From NCBI GenBank assembly GCA_039888615.1, contig JBDQQS010000013.1: a stretch of DNA of 64,000 bases; one strand, written 5' to 3'. The position numbers and the translations under genes are program-made. Below are positions 8,614 through 18,026 of this stretch, in pieces (position 1 is the first letter of the stretch; every line of letters starts with the position of its first letter). Under the pieces are notes generated by a model. It did no database searches. It was given only the letters and a program-made list of their open reading frames with translations, and was not told where the DNA came from. The DNA is from Flavimaribacter sp039888615 (GTDB lineage Bacteria; Pseudomonadota; Alphaproteobacteria; Rhizobiales; Rhizobiaceae).

Positions 8614-10096
8614 CGTCCCGCCGCTCGCCGCCATTTCCAGGATCAGGAACGCCCAGCGCATCGTCGCCGTCGAGGAAGAGGGTGAGCGGGCGGGGCTGCG
8701 TGGCGGCCAGAGCCTGAGCGACGCCCGGGCGCTGGCGCCTGATCTCGACAGTTTCGACCATGATGCGGAGGCCGACATGGCCCTGCTCACATCGGTCGCC
8801 ATATGGTGTGACCGCTACACGCCGCTGGTCGCGATCGATCAGCCGTCGGATGCGATTGCCGGCGGTTGCGGCGGCCTTTTCCTGGACATTTCCGGCTGCG
8901 TTCATCTCTTCGGCGGCGAGCAGGCCATGCTCGACGACGTGACCGCCCGTCTGCGTGGCGCAGGATTTGCCGCCCAGGCGGCGATCGCCGACACGGCCGG
9001 GGCGGCCTGGGCGGCCGCGCGCTATGGAGACAGGCGGATCGTAGAGCCGGGCGACCAGCTGACCGCCCTCGGCGGCCTGCCGCTCGCCGCGCTCCGGCTC
9101 GATCCCGACTGCATCGACATGCTGGGCAAGCTCGGCCTGCGCACGATCGGCTGTATCGCGGATTTGCCCCGGGCGCCGCTTGCCGCCCGCTTCGGCGCTC
9201 AGCTCTTGCGACGGCTCGACCAGGCGCTCGGCCGCGAGGAGGAGGTCATTCAGCCACGGCTGCCGACGGCGGAATTGTCGTCGGAGAAGATCTTCGCCGA
9301 GCCGATCGCCCTGCAGGAGGACATCGAACGGACGATCGGTCTGCTCGCCGCCAATTTGCAGCCTTTGATGGATGCGAGACAGGTCGGCGCCCGCCGGCTC
9401 GAATTGCGGCTCTTCCGGGTGGACGGCAAGGTCGCCGCGATCGAGGTCCGGTCCGCTGGCCCGGTTCGCACGCCCGATCGCATCCAGATGTTGTTTCGCG
9501 AGCGAATCGCCGGTTTCCACGAGGATCTCGACGCTGGGTTCGGCTTCGACCTGATCCGGCTGAATGTTCTGGAAAGCCAGGAACGGCTGGCTCGGCAGGA
9601 CGATCTCGTCGCGGGCGGGGATGCGCATGAGGCCTTCGACAGCCTGGTCGACCGGCTGGGCGCCCGCCTCGGCGTCGATCGCGTGCTGCGCTTCGCCTCA
9701 GCCGACACGCATATTCCCGAACGCAGTTTCGGTCTTGTTTCGGCCGCAGGAGATCGTCCGGACAGCTCCGGTTTTGCGGTCGCCGCCGAGGCGCCCTGCG
9801 TTCTCACACGGCCGCTTCTGCTGTTCGATCGCCCGGAGCCTGTCGAGGCAATCGCCGAAGCTCCGGACGGACCGCCGGTCCGTTTCCGCTGGCGCAGGGC
9901 GGTCTACCGCATCGTGCGTTCGGAAGGGCCGGAACGGATTGGCGCGCAATGGTGGCTGGAAGGCCGCGGCGGCCGGAGCCGCGACTATTATCGCGTGGAG
10001 GATGACGAAGGCCATCGCTTCTGGATATTTCGGCACGGCCTTTTCGGGAGCGAGACCACCCATCCGAAATGGTACATGCATGGCTTGTTTGCATGA
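8507..10096 (+). CDS. imuB: ImuB, catalytically inactive Y-family polymerase
   Basis: About 529 aa. Matches the Y-family polymerase fold (palm/fingers with LRGGQSLSDARALAPDL, then the helix-hairpin-helix and little-finger regions). The N-terminal position where active Pol IV has its first catalytic aspartate reads LSIALPCLSIDRMARR, typical of the inactive ImuB group. ImuB bridges ImuA, DnaE2 and the sliding clamp. The reading frame is open further upstream, but TTG at 8507 is preferred because GGAG at 8495-8498 is well spaced and the translated family start (NRSQRILSIALP) begins there. It ends in an ATGA overlap with dnaE2. Confidence 0.88.
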   Translation: MNRSQRILSIALPCLSIDRMARRKRGRSWRLTGRPDVPPLAAISRIRNAQRIVAVEEEGERAGLRGGQSLSDARALAPDLDSFDHDAEADMALLTSVAIWCDRYTPLVAIDQPSDAIAGGCGGLFLDISGCVHLFGGEQAMLDDVTARLRGAGFAAQAAIADTAGAAWAAARYGDRRIVEPGDQLTALGGLPLAALRLDPDCIDMLGKLGLRTIGCIADLPRAPLAARFGAQLLRRLDQALGREEEVIQPRLPTAELSSEKIFAEPIALQEDIERTIGLLAANLQPLMDARQVGARRLELRLFRVDGKVAAIEVRSAGPVRTPDRIQMLFRERIAGFHEDLDAGFGFDLIRLNVLESQERLARQDDLVAGGDAHEAFDSLVDRLGARLGVDRVLRFASADTHIPERSFGLVSAAGDRPDSSGFAVAAEAPCVLTRPLLLFDRPEPVEAIAEAPDGPPVRFRWRRAVYRIVRSEGPERIGAQWWLEGRGGRSRDYYRVEDDEGHRFWIFRHGLFGSETTHPKWYMHGLFA

Positions 10097-13000
10097 CTGC
10101 TCCCCGATACGCCGAACTCGCCGTGACGACGAATTTCTCCTTCCTGCGCGGCGCCTCGCATCCGGAGGAGATGGTGGCCGAAGCCGCGAGACTTGGTCTT
10201 GCGGGGGTAAGCGTGACGGACCGCAATTCGCTGGCCGGCGTCGTGCGCGGTCACATGGCGGCGAAGGAGGCGGGCATTGCCTATGCGCCCGGTTGCAGGT
10301 TGGTGTTTTCCGACGGAACGCCGGATATCCTCGTCTGGCCTGAGGATCGATCGGCCCATGGCCGTTTGTGCGAACTTCTGACGGCCGGCAAGCGGCGCGC
10401 GCCGAAAGGCGAATGCCATCTCGGTCTTGATGATCTCGCCGCCCATGGAAAAGGCCTCGTCATGGCGGTTATGGCGCCGCAGACCCTGCCGCAGCGCGAG
10501 CCGGTGGCGCTCGAATATCTGAGAGACTGCTTCGGGGATTATGTTCATCTCGCGGCCTCGCGGCGTTTTGCGGAATACGACCAGCGTTGTCTTGCGGGGC
10601 TTGGCGCGATGGCGAAACGCACGGGCGCGCCGCTGCTCGCCATCGGGGATGTGCTCTATCACCGGCCCGAACGCCGCTTTCTGCAGGACGTGGTGAGCTG
10701 CATTCGCGAACATGTTTCGCTGCGTGAAGCCGGCCGGATGCTGGAGCCCAATGCCGAGCGGCATTTGCGCGACGCCGCGGAAATGACGCGTCTTTTCAAG
10801 GGGTACGAAGAAGCGGTCGCCCGCACGGTGGAAGTATTCAGCCGGCTATATTTCTCTGTGGATGATTTGAAATACCAGTATCCGGACGAACCGACCGGTA
10901 GCCCGTTGCCGCCGCAGAAGACGTTGGAAAAGCTCACGGCGGAAGGCCTCGCGCAGCGTTATCCGCACGGCGCGCCTCGGAAAGTTTTGAAGGCGATCGA
11001 CCATGAGCTGGATCTGATAGGGCGGCTGGAATACGCCCCCTACTTTCTCACGGTCTACGACATCGTTCGCTTCGCCAGAAGTCAGAACATCCTGTGTCAA
11101 GGGCGTGGTTCGGCCGCCAATTCCGCCGTCTGCTATTGTCTCGGCATTACCGAGGTGGATCCGGAGAAGACGGATCTTCTGTTCGAGCGTTTCATTTCGG
11201 AAGAACGCAACGAGCCGCCGGATATCGACGTCGATTTCGAGCATGAACGGCGCGAGGAGGTAATCCAGTATATCTACGACAAATACGGACGGGAGCATGC
11301 GGGACTGGCCGCTACGGTTGTCAGCTATCGCGGGCGATCGGCGGTCCGCGAGGTCGGCAAGGTCTTTGGTCTGTCGGACGACACGATCACGGCGATCAGC
11401 GGCACCCGATGGGGCTCGTCATCCTCGAAGCTGGGCGAGGAGGACGCCCGCCGGGCCGGCCTTGATCCGGGCGACCGGCATCTCATGCAGGCGCTCGACC
11501 TCGCCTCCCAGCTCATTGGATTTCCGCGGCACCTGTCGCAGCATGTCGGCGGCTTCGTAATTACGCGCGACCGGTTGAGTTCGGTCATTCCCATCGAGAA
11601 TGCCGCGATGGAGGGGCGCACTGTCGTCGAGTGGGACAAGGACGACCTGGAATGCGCCGGCATCCTCAAGATCGACGTGCTGGCGCTCGGTATGCTGAGC
11701 TGCGTGCGCAAGGCTTTCGAATTGCTCAGGGACCATTACGGGAGGCAAGAGACCCTGGCGTCGCTCCCGGATGGCGACAGGCGCGTCTACGACATGATCT
11801 GCGAGGCCGATACGGTGGGCGTTTTCCAGATCGAGAGCCGCGCCCAGATGTCGATGCTGCCGCGGCTGCGTCCGCGCTGCTATTATGACCTCGTCATCGA
11901 AGTGGCCATTGTCCGGCCGGGGCCGATCCAGGGCGATATGGTGCATCCTTATCTGCGCCGTCGCCAGGGCAAGGAAAAGGTCACCTATCCCAAGAAGGAG
12001 CTGGAAGGCGTTCTCGCCAAGACGCTGGGCGTACCGCTTTTTCAGGAGCAGGCCATGAACATCGCCATCGTGGCCGCCGGTTTCACGCCCGGCGAAGCCG
12101 ACAAGCTCAGGCGCGCCATGGCGACCTTCCGGCGGGTGGGCACCATTCACTCCTTCCGCGCCAAGATGGTGGAGGGGATGGTCGCCAACGGCTACGAACA
12201 GGACTTCGCCGAGCATTGCTTCAGCCAGATCGAAGGCTTCGGTGAATACGGGTTTCCGGAAAGCCATGCGGCGAGCTTCGCCCTGCTCGTCTATGTCTCA
12301 TGCTGGCTGAAATGCTATTATCCGGATGTCTTTTGCGCTGCGATCCTCAACGCCCAGCCGATGGGCTTCTACGCGCCGGCCCAGCTCATTCGCGACGCCC
12401 GCGAGCACGGGGTCGCAATGCGCGGCGTCGACGTCAATCATTCCGACTGGCTGTCGACGCTTGAAGCCTGTACGCCGGCGGAACTGGAAGCGGCGCCGGG
12501 CGCCGTGGCGCGCCGTTTCGCAGTAATGAAGGGGGTGATGAAACACACCCATGCGGTGCGCCTCGGACTTCACCAGATCAAGGGATTCGGCGAGGAAAAC
12601 GCGACCATGCTAATCGATAACAGGGGCCGGGGCTATGACAGCGTGCGGGATTTGTGGATGCGTTCCGGCTTGCCCCGGCGCGCCATCCAGCTGCTTGCCG
12701 AAGCGGACGCCTTTTCTTCGCTCGGGCTCAGCCGTCGCGATGCGCTGTGGGCGGTGCGGGCGCTGGATCCGCTGGGCGCAGCCGAACGGTTGCCACTTTT
12801 TGCAATGAGCGGACAAAATAAATTGCAAAAAGAAAGTGAAATAATATTGCCGCCCATGCCGCTCGGTGAACAGGTTCTCAATGACTATCGCAGCCTTACC
12901 TATTCGCTGCGCGCCCATCCGGTTTCCTTCGTGCGCCCGGTTCTGGAGCGAAAGGGCTATCGCCGCAACGGGGATTTGCAGGACGTCGCCCCCGGGCGTT

Positions 13001-13434
13001 TCGTTACGGTCGCCGGGCTGGTGCTGGTGCGGCAGCGGCCCGGTTCGGCCAATGGCGTCGTCTTCGAGACCATCGAGGATGAAACCGGCGTCGCCAACGC
13101 CATCGTCTGGCCGAAAGTGTTCGAACGCTATCGCACGATCGTGCTCGGCAGCCGCTTCGTCGGCATTTGCGGGCCGTTGCAATCACAGGACGGGGTCATC
13201 CATGTCGTCGCCCGGCAGTTGCTGGATCTTACGCCGCTTCTCGCGCCGCTCGCTGATCTGAACCAGCCTGTCGACGGACTTGCCCGGGCTGACGAGGTTC
13301 GCAGGCAGCAACCGCCCCGCAAGACCCCGCGTGGTATAATGATACGGGAGCGCGTCGCCGGCGCAGGCTCATCGACAGACCTGCAACAGGCGCCAAATCG
13401 GTCGATCCTGCCGAAGGGGCGGAATTTTCACTGA
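10093..13434 (+). CDS. dnaE2: Error-prone DNA polymerase III alpha subunit DnaE2 (ImuC)
   Basis: 1113 aa from the ATG that overlaps the imuB stop (ATGA); an ATG 24 bases earlier is less likely. Order of domains: PHP domain from TTNFSFLRGASHPEEM, polymerase palm with the catalytic acidic cluster PDIDVDFEHERR (about residues 375-386) and the third aspartate in ILKIDVLALGM, fingers with FRRVGTIHSFRAKM, and an OB fold at about 975-1050 (FVTVAGLVLVRQRPGSANGV). It lacks the polymerase C-terminal tau-binding tail, as expected for DnaE2. It performs damage-tolerant, mutagenic synthesis during SOS. Its last seven bases overlap the convergent ybaN-like gene. Confidence 0.96.
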   Translation: MTAPRYAELAVTTNFSFLRGASHPEEMVAEAARLGLAGVSVTDRNSLAGVVRGHMAAKEAGIAYAPGCRLVFSDGTPDILVWPEDRSAHGRLCELLTAGKRRAPKGECHLGLDDLAAHGKGLVMAVMAPQTLPQREPVALEYLRDCFGDYVHLAASRRFAEYDQRCLAGLGAMAKRTGAPLLAIGDVLYHRPERRFLQDVVSCIREHVSLREAGRMLEPNAERHLRDAAEMTRLFKGYEEAVARTVEVFSRLYFSVDDLKYQYPDEPTGSPLPPQKTLEKLTAEGLAQRYPHGAPRKVLKAIDHELDLIGRLEYAPYFLTVYDIVRFARSQNILCQGRGSAANSAVCYCLGITEVDPEKTDLLFERFISEERNEPPDIDVDFEHERREEVIQYIYDKYGREHAGLAATVVSYRGRSAVREVGKVFGLSDDTITAISGTRWGSSSSKLGEEDARRAGLDPGDRHLMQALDLASQLIGFPRHLSQHVGGFVITRDRLSSVIPIENAAMEGRTVVEWDKDDLECAGILKIDVLALGMLSCVRKAFELLRDHYGRQETLASLPDGDRRVYDMICEADTVGVFQIESRAQMSMLPRLRPRCYYDLVIEVAIVRPGPIQGDMVHPYLRRRQGKEKVTYPKKELEGVLAKTLGVPLFQEQAMNIAIVAAGFTPGEADKLRRAMATFRRVGTIHSFRAKMVEGMVANGYEQDFAEHCFSQIEGFGEYGFPESHAASFALLVYVSCWLKCYYPDVFCAAILNAQPMGFYAPAQLIRDAREHGVAMRGVDVNHSDWLSTLEACTPAELEAAPGAVARRFAVMKGVMKHTHAVRLGLHQIKGFGEENATMLIDNRGRGYDSVRDLWMRSGLPRRAIQLLAEADAFSSLGLSRRDALWAVRALDPLGAAERLPLFAMSGQNKLQKESEIILPPMPLGEQVLNDYRSLTYSLRAHPVSFVRPVLERKGYRRNGDLQDVAPGRFVTVAGLVLVRQRPGSANGVVFETIEDETGVANAIVWPKVFERYRTIVLGSRFVGICGPLQSQDGVIHVVARQLLDLTPLLAPLADLNQPVDGLARADEVRRQQPPRKTPRGIMIRERVAGAGSSTDLQQAPNRSILPKGRNFH

Positions 13435-13823
13435 CCGCCGGCGTCGGGCGGCGGCGAGGGTCGCGTCAGGATGAAAAGACCCATCACAATCAGCACGCCG
13501 ACCTGAATCGCGATGATCCAGCTTGTGACGCCGACGGCGAAGCTGATTGCCAGAACGGCGGCCATCGCGACGATGGACAGCCGCTTGCCGCGGAGAGAAA
13601 TGGCGCGATGATCGCGCCAATCGCGGATCGGGGGTCCGAAGCGCGGATGGTTGACCAGCCAGTCATGTAGCCGGTCCGAACTGCGGGCAAAGCAGTACGC
13701 CGACAGGATCAGAAACGGCGTGGTCGGGACAAGCGGCAGCACGACGCCGGCTATGCCGGCGCCAAAACTCAGAAAGCCGGCCGCAAGCCAGAAATAACGC
13801 AGCACCGGGCCGGAAGCCGTCAT
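13428..13823 (-). CDS. YbaN/DUF454 family inner-membrane protein
   Basis: 131 aa. Three or four hydrophobic helices, with the family signature GIAGVVLPLVPTTPFLILSA followed by CFARSSDRLHDWL and RDWRDHRAIS. The function of the YbaN family is not established. Its ATG overlaps the stop of the upstream decarboxylase gene (ATGA), so the two are probably co-translated. The 3' end overlaps dnaE2 by seven bases tail to tail. Confidence 0.88.
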   Translation of the reverse strand: MTASGPVLRYFWLAAGFLSFGAGIAGVVLPLVPTTPFLILSAYCFARSSDRLHDWLVNHPRFGPPIRDWRDHRAISLRGKRLSIVAMAAVLAISFAVGVTSWIIAIQVGVLIVMGLFILTRPSPPPDAGGQ

Positions 13824-15235
13824 CCCGTAAGAGACCGCGCGACTTCACATATGGAATTCAAGGCGATGTCGATGTCCTGCTCCTCCATTTCGAACTGGCC
13901 GGCGACGAAACGAATGGCCAGCTTTTCATCAAACATGGTCTGGGTGAGGTAGATGCGGCCGTCATCGTTGATGGCCTCGACAAGCTGTCGGTTCAGAGTG
14001 TTGAGATCGCCTTCATAGTCGGGCGGCGCATATCGGAACGAAAACAATGAAAGCATGGGTTCCGTCACAATCTCGAAATCCGGTTCGGCGGTGAGGCGCC
14101 CGGCCAGCCATTCGGACCAGCGCACATGATCACGGATACGCCGGCGCAGGCCTTCCAAACCGTAGGCGCGCAAGAGAAACCAGACCTTCAGGGCCCGGAA
14201 CCGCCGGCCCAACGGCACCGACCATTCGCTGAAATTGACGAAGCCATCCTTGCCATAGGTCTTCAGAAATTCCGGATGGATCGCGAGGGTCTTCACCAGC
14301 ATTTCCGGGTCGCGCAGGAAATGGGCGGAACATTCCATGGAGGCGCCAAGCCATTTGTGCGGATTGAAGACGATGCTGTCGGCGGCCTCGACGCCAGCCC
14401 AGTAATGACGAAATTCCGGGCAAATCATCGCCGATCCCGCCCAGGCGGCGTCGACATGGGTATAGAGGTCCTCCCTTTCTGCGATGGCGCAAAGCGCTCC
14501 AACGTCGTCGATCGCGCCGATCGACGTGCCGCCGACACATATCACTAGGCCGGCGGGAACGTATCCCGCCGCTCGATCCTCAGCGATCGCGCGTTCGAGA
14601 GCGGCGACATCCATGGACAGATCGTCCCGCAACGGAATATGCACGAGATTGTCTTGCCCCATGCCGGAGACCCACATGGCCTTATCGACCGATGTGTGCG
14701 TTCCCTCGGAAGCGTAGACGCGCAGCCGCTCACGACCAAATAGTCCCGTTTGGTTGCCGTTCCAGCCGAGCGCCCTTTCCCGCATGGTCAGAACGGCGCA
14801 GAGCGTCGCCGTAGAAGCCGTGTCCTGAAAAGTTCCCTGAAAGACCTCGGGCAGGCCTATGGCCTGGCGAAGCCAGTCGATCATCGCGATTTCAAGCTCC
14901 GTGGCTGCAGGCGATGTCTGCCAAAGCATGCATTGCGCAGCCATCGCGCCGGCCAGCTGTTCTGCGATGATGGCTGCAGGCGCGGCGTTGCTCTGAAAAT
15001 AGGCGAAAAAACGCGGATGCTGCCAGTGCGTCATCCCGTCCGGAATGATGCGCTCGAAATCGGCGAAGATATCCTCCATGGCGTGCGCCTCCTCCGGAGG
15101 ACCGGCTTCGATCAGCTTGCCGATTGCGCCCGGCTGAAGGCGTGGGCGCACGGGCCGCTTGTCGATCCCGTCATGATAATCGGCGGACCAGTCGCTTGCC
15201 CGGTGCGACCATTTTCGAAACTCGCTCTTGTCCAT
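13820..15235 (-). CDS. PLP-dependent aromatic-L-amino-acid-type decarboxylase
   Basis: 471 aa, full length for group II decarboxylases (DOPA/tryptophan/tyrosine decarboxylase fold). Visible marks: HPRFFAYFQSNAAP near residue 78, the cofactor aspartate in HVDAAWAGSA, and the Schiff-base lysine in FNPHKWLGAS (about residue 300). The reaction is decarboxylation of an L-amino acid to the amine plus CO2; the substrate cannot be read from the sequence, though aromatic amino acids are typical for this length and motif set. It precedes ybaN with an ATGA overlap and is divergent from the GH13 gene. Confidence 0.85.
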   Translation of the reverse strand: MDKSEFRKWSHRASDWSADYHDGIDKRPVRPRLQPGAIGKLIEAGPPEEAHAMEDIFADFERIIPDGMTHWQHPRFFAYFQSNAAPAAIIAEQLAGAMAAQCMLWQTSPAATELEIAMIDWLRQAIGLPEVFQGTFQDTASTATLCAVLTMRERALGWNGNQTGLFGRERLRVYASEGTHTSVDKAMWVSGMGQDNLVHIPLRDDLSMDVAALERAIAEDRAAGYVPAGLVICVGGTSIGAIDDVGALCAIAEREDLYTHVDAAWAGSAMICPEFRHYWAGVEAADSIVFNPHKWLGASMECSAHFLRDPEMLVKTLAIHPEFLKTYGKDGFVNFSEWSVPLGRRFRALKVWFLLRAYGLEGLRRRIRDHVRWSEWLAGRLTAEPDFEIVTEPMLSLFSFRYAPPDYEGDLNTLNRQLVEAINDDGRIYLTQTMFDEKLAIRFVAGQFEMEEQDIDIALNSICEVARSLTG

Positions 15236-15420
15236 CTCATCGTTTCCTCTTTGTCGCGGACGTTAGTCAGTGTCGTCGGGAATTGAAACCGAAGAAATCG
15301 CCGCGCCTGAAAGCGGACCATCGAACGGGCTGTTTTACCAACAGGATGCAAAGAGTTTTGCGGCAGCGCACAAAGGGTGCTACCAATAGAAAATCAGCAA
15401 GTTGGAAGGTCTGGAATTCG

Positions 15421-17226
15421 TTGACGGTCGCAGCAGGCAAGGAAGGGCGGGCGAACCCAAAAATCGAAGGGAACGGCAGCGGCAGCGTTTCGGCCCGTCT
15501 CAACGAAAGCCTGCGCCAGATGCTGAGCTCTATCTATCCGGATTATGATGTTGGAGAACTGACGAACGCGGTCATTTCAGCCTATTGGAGCGGTGAATCG
15601 CGTCCAAGACGGCGCGGTCGAGTGGCCGGCAACACAATCTGGAGCGAGAAGGACACGTACGTCATCACCTATGGCAACAGCCTTGTCGATGGCGAACACA
15701 AGCCTCTGGATCTGCTCTACGATTTTTTGAATCGCTATCTGAAGGGAACGATCAAGGGCGTACATATCCTTCCCTATTTTCCCTTCACCTCCGATGACGG
15801 TTTTGCGGTTACCGACTACTACACGGTCAACAGCGCTCTCGGCGCCTGGGAGGATATCCAGCGCATTGCCGGCAAATTTCGACTGATGTCGGACCTCGTC
15901 CTCAATCACTGTTCCAGCCAAAGCGTCTGGTTCAGCGAATATCTACAGGCTCACGAGCCATACGACCGCTATTTCTTCGAGGCAGATCCAACGGATGACC
16001 TCGCCAACGTTGTGCGCCCGCGTGCCCATCCGCTGCTTCGCGAAGTCGAAACCGCGAATGGTTCGAAGCATGTGTGGTGCACTTTCAGCCACGACCAGAT
16101 CGATTTCGACTTCTCGAATCCGGAAGTTCTTCTCGAGTTCCTGCGTATCATGCGTTTTCACGTCGACAGGGGCGTGCGCACGATTCGGCTCGACGCCGTC
16201 GCTTTCATCTGGAAGGAAATCGGCACGTCTTGCATTCACCTGCGCCAGACGCATGAAATCGTCCGGTTGATGCGCTTGCTTGCCGATTACAGCGATGAAG
16301 CGGTGGTGCTGATCACCGAGACGAACGTGCCGAATATCGAGAATCTCAGCTATTTCGGCAATCGCAACGAAGCCCACGCGATTTACAATTTTTCGCTGCC
16401 GCCCCTGATCCTGCAAGCGCTTCTGACCGGCAAATCATCGCATCTCAATGCATGGCAGATGGCGATGCCGCCGGCGCAACGCGGCTGTTGCTATTTCAAC
16501 TTCACAGCCTCACATGACGGAATCGGATTACGGCCGGCCGAAGGCCTCCTGAGCGATGAAGAAATCGCGGAAATGATCGATGCGGTGACGGGCTTCGGAG
16601 GCAAGGTCAGCATGCGGCGAATGCCGAACGGAAAAGACCGGCCCTACGAGATGAATGTCTCGCTCTATGACGCCATGAAGGGAACCTGCGAGGGCGAGGA
16701 CGACTACAATCTGGAGCGCTTCCTGTGCAGCCAGGCGATTGCAATGGCTCTGGAAGGCATTCCCGCGTTCTACATCCATTCTCTTCTCGCCACGCCGAAT
16801 GATATTTCAGGCGTCGAAAAAACGGGAATCAATCGCGCCATCAACCGACATCGCTGGAACTATCCGGAATTGCAGCAGAAACTCGCTGACGGAACCTCCC
16901 GTCAGGCAATCGCCTTCAACCATATCAAACGCATGATTGGCATCCGGATCCGCCAGCCGGCGTTTCATCCAAACGCCACACAGTTCACTCTACAGCTGGG
17001 CGAGCAACTTTTTGGCTTTTGGCGTCAAAGCACGGACCGGGAGCAGAGCATTTTTGCAATTCATAATGTTTCCGACAAGACCGTAACTATTCCCTCCATG
17101 TCGCTGAACCTGATTGGCGGAGCCGACTGGAATGACCTGCTTTCGGGTGAGCCGGTGCGCGCTTTCACCGGTGAAATCGAGTTCGCGCCTTATCAATGCC
17201 GCTGGATCACGAACGGTTCCGCCTGA
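15421..17226 (+). CDS. GH13_18 sugar phosphorylase, probable glucosylglycerate phosphorylase
   Basis: About 601 aa. Sucrose-phosphorylase-like GH13 barrel: HILPYFPFTSDDGFAVTDYY near the start, nucleophile in IRLDAVAFIWKEIGT, acid/base glutamate in VLITETNVPN, and the third acid region NFTASHDGIGLRPAEG. The IWKEIGTSCIHL form is closer to the glucosylglycerate/sugar-phosphate phosphorylase branch than to true sucrose phosphorylase. Such enzymes convert glucosylglycerate plus phosphate to glucose 1-phosphate plus glycerate. Context supports this: the next two genes are a phosphatase and a synthase of the glucosylglycerate pathway. Start uncertain: TTG 15421 has GGAAGG eleven bases ahead, while an in-frame ATG at 15346 lacks a good site. 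The stop overlaps the next start (TGATG). Confidence 0.78.
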   Translation: MTVAAGKEGRANPKIEGNGSGSVSARLNESLRQMLSSIYPDYDVGELTNAVISAYWSGESRPRRRGRVAGNTIWSEKDTYVITYGNSLVDGEHKPLDLLYDFLNRYLKGTIKGVHILPYFPFTSDDGFAVTDYYTVNSALGAWEDIQRIAGKFRLMSDLVLNHCSSQSVWFSEYLQAHEPYDRYFFEADPTDDLANVVRPRAHPLLREVETANGSKHVWCTFSHDQIDFDFSNPEVLLEFLRIMRFHVDRGVRTIRLDAVAFIWKEIGTSCIHLRQTHEIVRLMRLLADYSDEAVVLITETNVPNIENLSYFGNRNEAHAIYNFSLPPLILQALLTGKSSHLNAWQMAMPPAQRGCCYFNFTASHDGIGLRPAEGLLSDEEIAEMIDAVTGFGGKVSMRRMPNGKDRPYEMNVSLYDAMKGTCEGEDDYNLERFLCSQAIAMALEGIPAFYIHSLLATPNDISGVEKTGINRAINRHRWNYPELQQKLADGTSRQAIAFNHIKRMIGIRIRQPAFHPNATQFTLQLGEQLFGFWRQSTDREQSIFAIHNVSDKTVTIPSMSLNLIGGADWNDLLSGEPVRAFTGEIEFAPYQCRWITNGSA

Positions 17227-18023
17227 TGCGTCCAGTCATTGTTTTCAGTGATCTGGACGGCACGTTGCTGGATCATGAAACATACAGTTTTGAAGCCGCA
17301 CTGCCGGCCCTGTCGCGGTTGAAAAATCTATATATTCCGCTCGTTCTTGCCTCCAGCAAGACAGCTGCGGAGATTGCACCGCTGCGGGCTGCAATGGGTT
17401 TTGCGCATTGTCCAGCCATTGTGGAAAACGGCGCGGGCGTGCTGCCGCCGGATTGCGGGGCGGATGACGCCGGGACAACCCATGAAAGGCTTGTCGCTGC
17501 GCTCGACGCCTTGCCCGCAGAGCTTCGATCCTGCTTCACGGGGTTTTCTGACTGGGACGTCTCCGAGATTGCCGCCACAACCGGCCTCGACCGGAGTTCG
17601 GCAGAACGCGCGCGCAAGCGATCCTTCTCCGAGCCGGGACTATGGACTGGAACCGAAGCGCAATTGGAGGCGTTTCGGAGCAGGCTTTTGCAATCGGGAA
17701 TCATCATTCAGAAAGGTGGCCGTTTCCATACGCTTTCCTTTGGCGGTAACAAGGCGGATCGGCTTGGCGAAATAAGCTTGCAATTTGAAAGTGAGAAAGG
17801 ATCCCGTCCGTTCTGTTTGGCTCTGGGCGATGCGCCAAATGACATTGCGATGTTGGAGACGGCGGATTGCGGCGTCATAATTCCTAATCCGGGGCACAGC
17901 GGAATCCCTGAATTAGCCGGCGAAATGAATGGTCGGGTCAAACGCGCCAGATTTCCGGGACCGAAAGGCTGGAACGACAGTGTTCTGTCGTGTATCGATG
18001 AAATTGAGAAGAACGGGACGTGA
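17226..18023 (+). CDS. HAD-IIB phosphatase, mannosyl/glucosyl-3-phosphoglycerate phosphatase family
   Basis: 265 aa. HAD motif I is FSDLDGTLLDHE (residues 8-19). Motif IV is LALGDAPNDIAMLETADCG near the C-terminus, and a family-specific cap follows motif II. This matches MPGP-type phosphatases, which dephosphorylate mannosyl- or glucosyl-3-phosphoglycerate to the neutral compatible solute. The preceding stop and this ATG overlap (TGATG), and the GpgS-like gene follows by three bases, so the three form one tight operon. A start 30 bases upstream is possible but less well placed. Confidence 0.82.
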   Translation: MRPVIVFSDLDGTLLDHETYSFEAALPALSRLKNLYIPLVLASSKTAAEIAPLRAAMGFAHCPAIVENGAGVLPPDCGADDAGTTHERLVAALDALPAELRSCFTGFSDWDVSEIAATTGLDRSSAERARKRSFSEPGLWTGTEAQLEAFRSRLLQSGIIIQKGGRFHTLSFGGNKADRLGEISLQFESEKGSRPFCLALGDAPNDIAMLETADCGVIIPNPGHSGIPELAGEMNGRVKRARFPGPKGWNDSVLSCIDEIEKNGT

Positions 18024-18026
18024 AGC

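Noticed and set aside
8318..9628. 436-codon minus-strand frame opposite imuA/imuB
   Set aside because: Composition (Arg, Gln, Ala-rich) is typical of a GC-rich shadow; the plus strand holds imuB.
17196..17225. Upstream ATG for the HAD phosphatase
   Set aside because: The ATG at 17226 overlaps the preceding stop (TGATG) and begins right at the HAD core; the longer start adds residues unlike the family.
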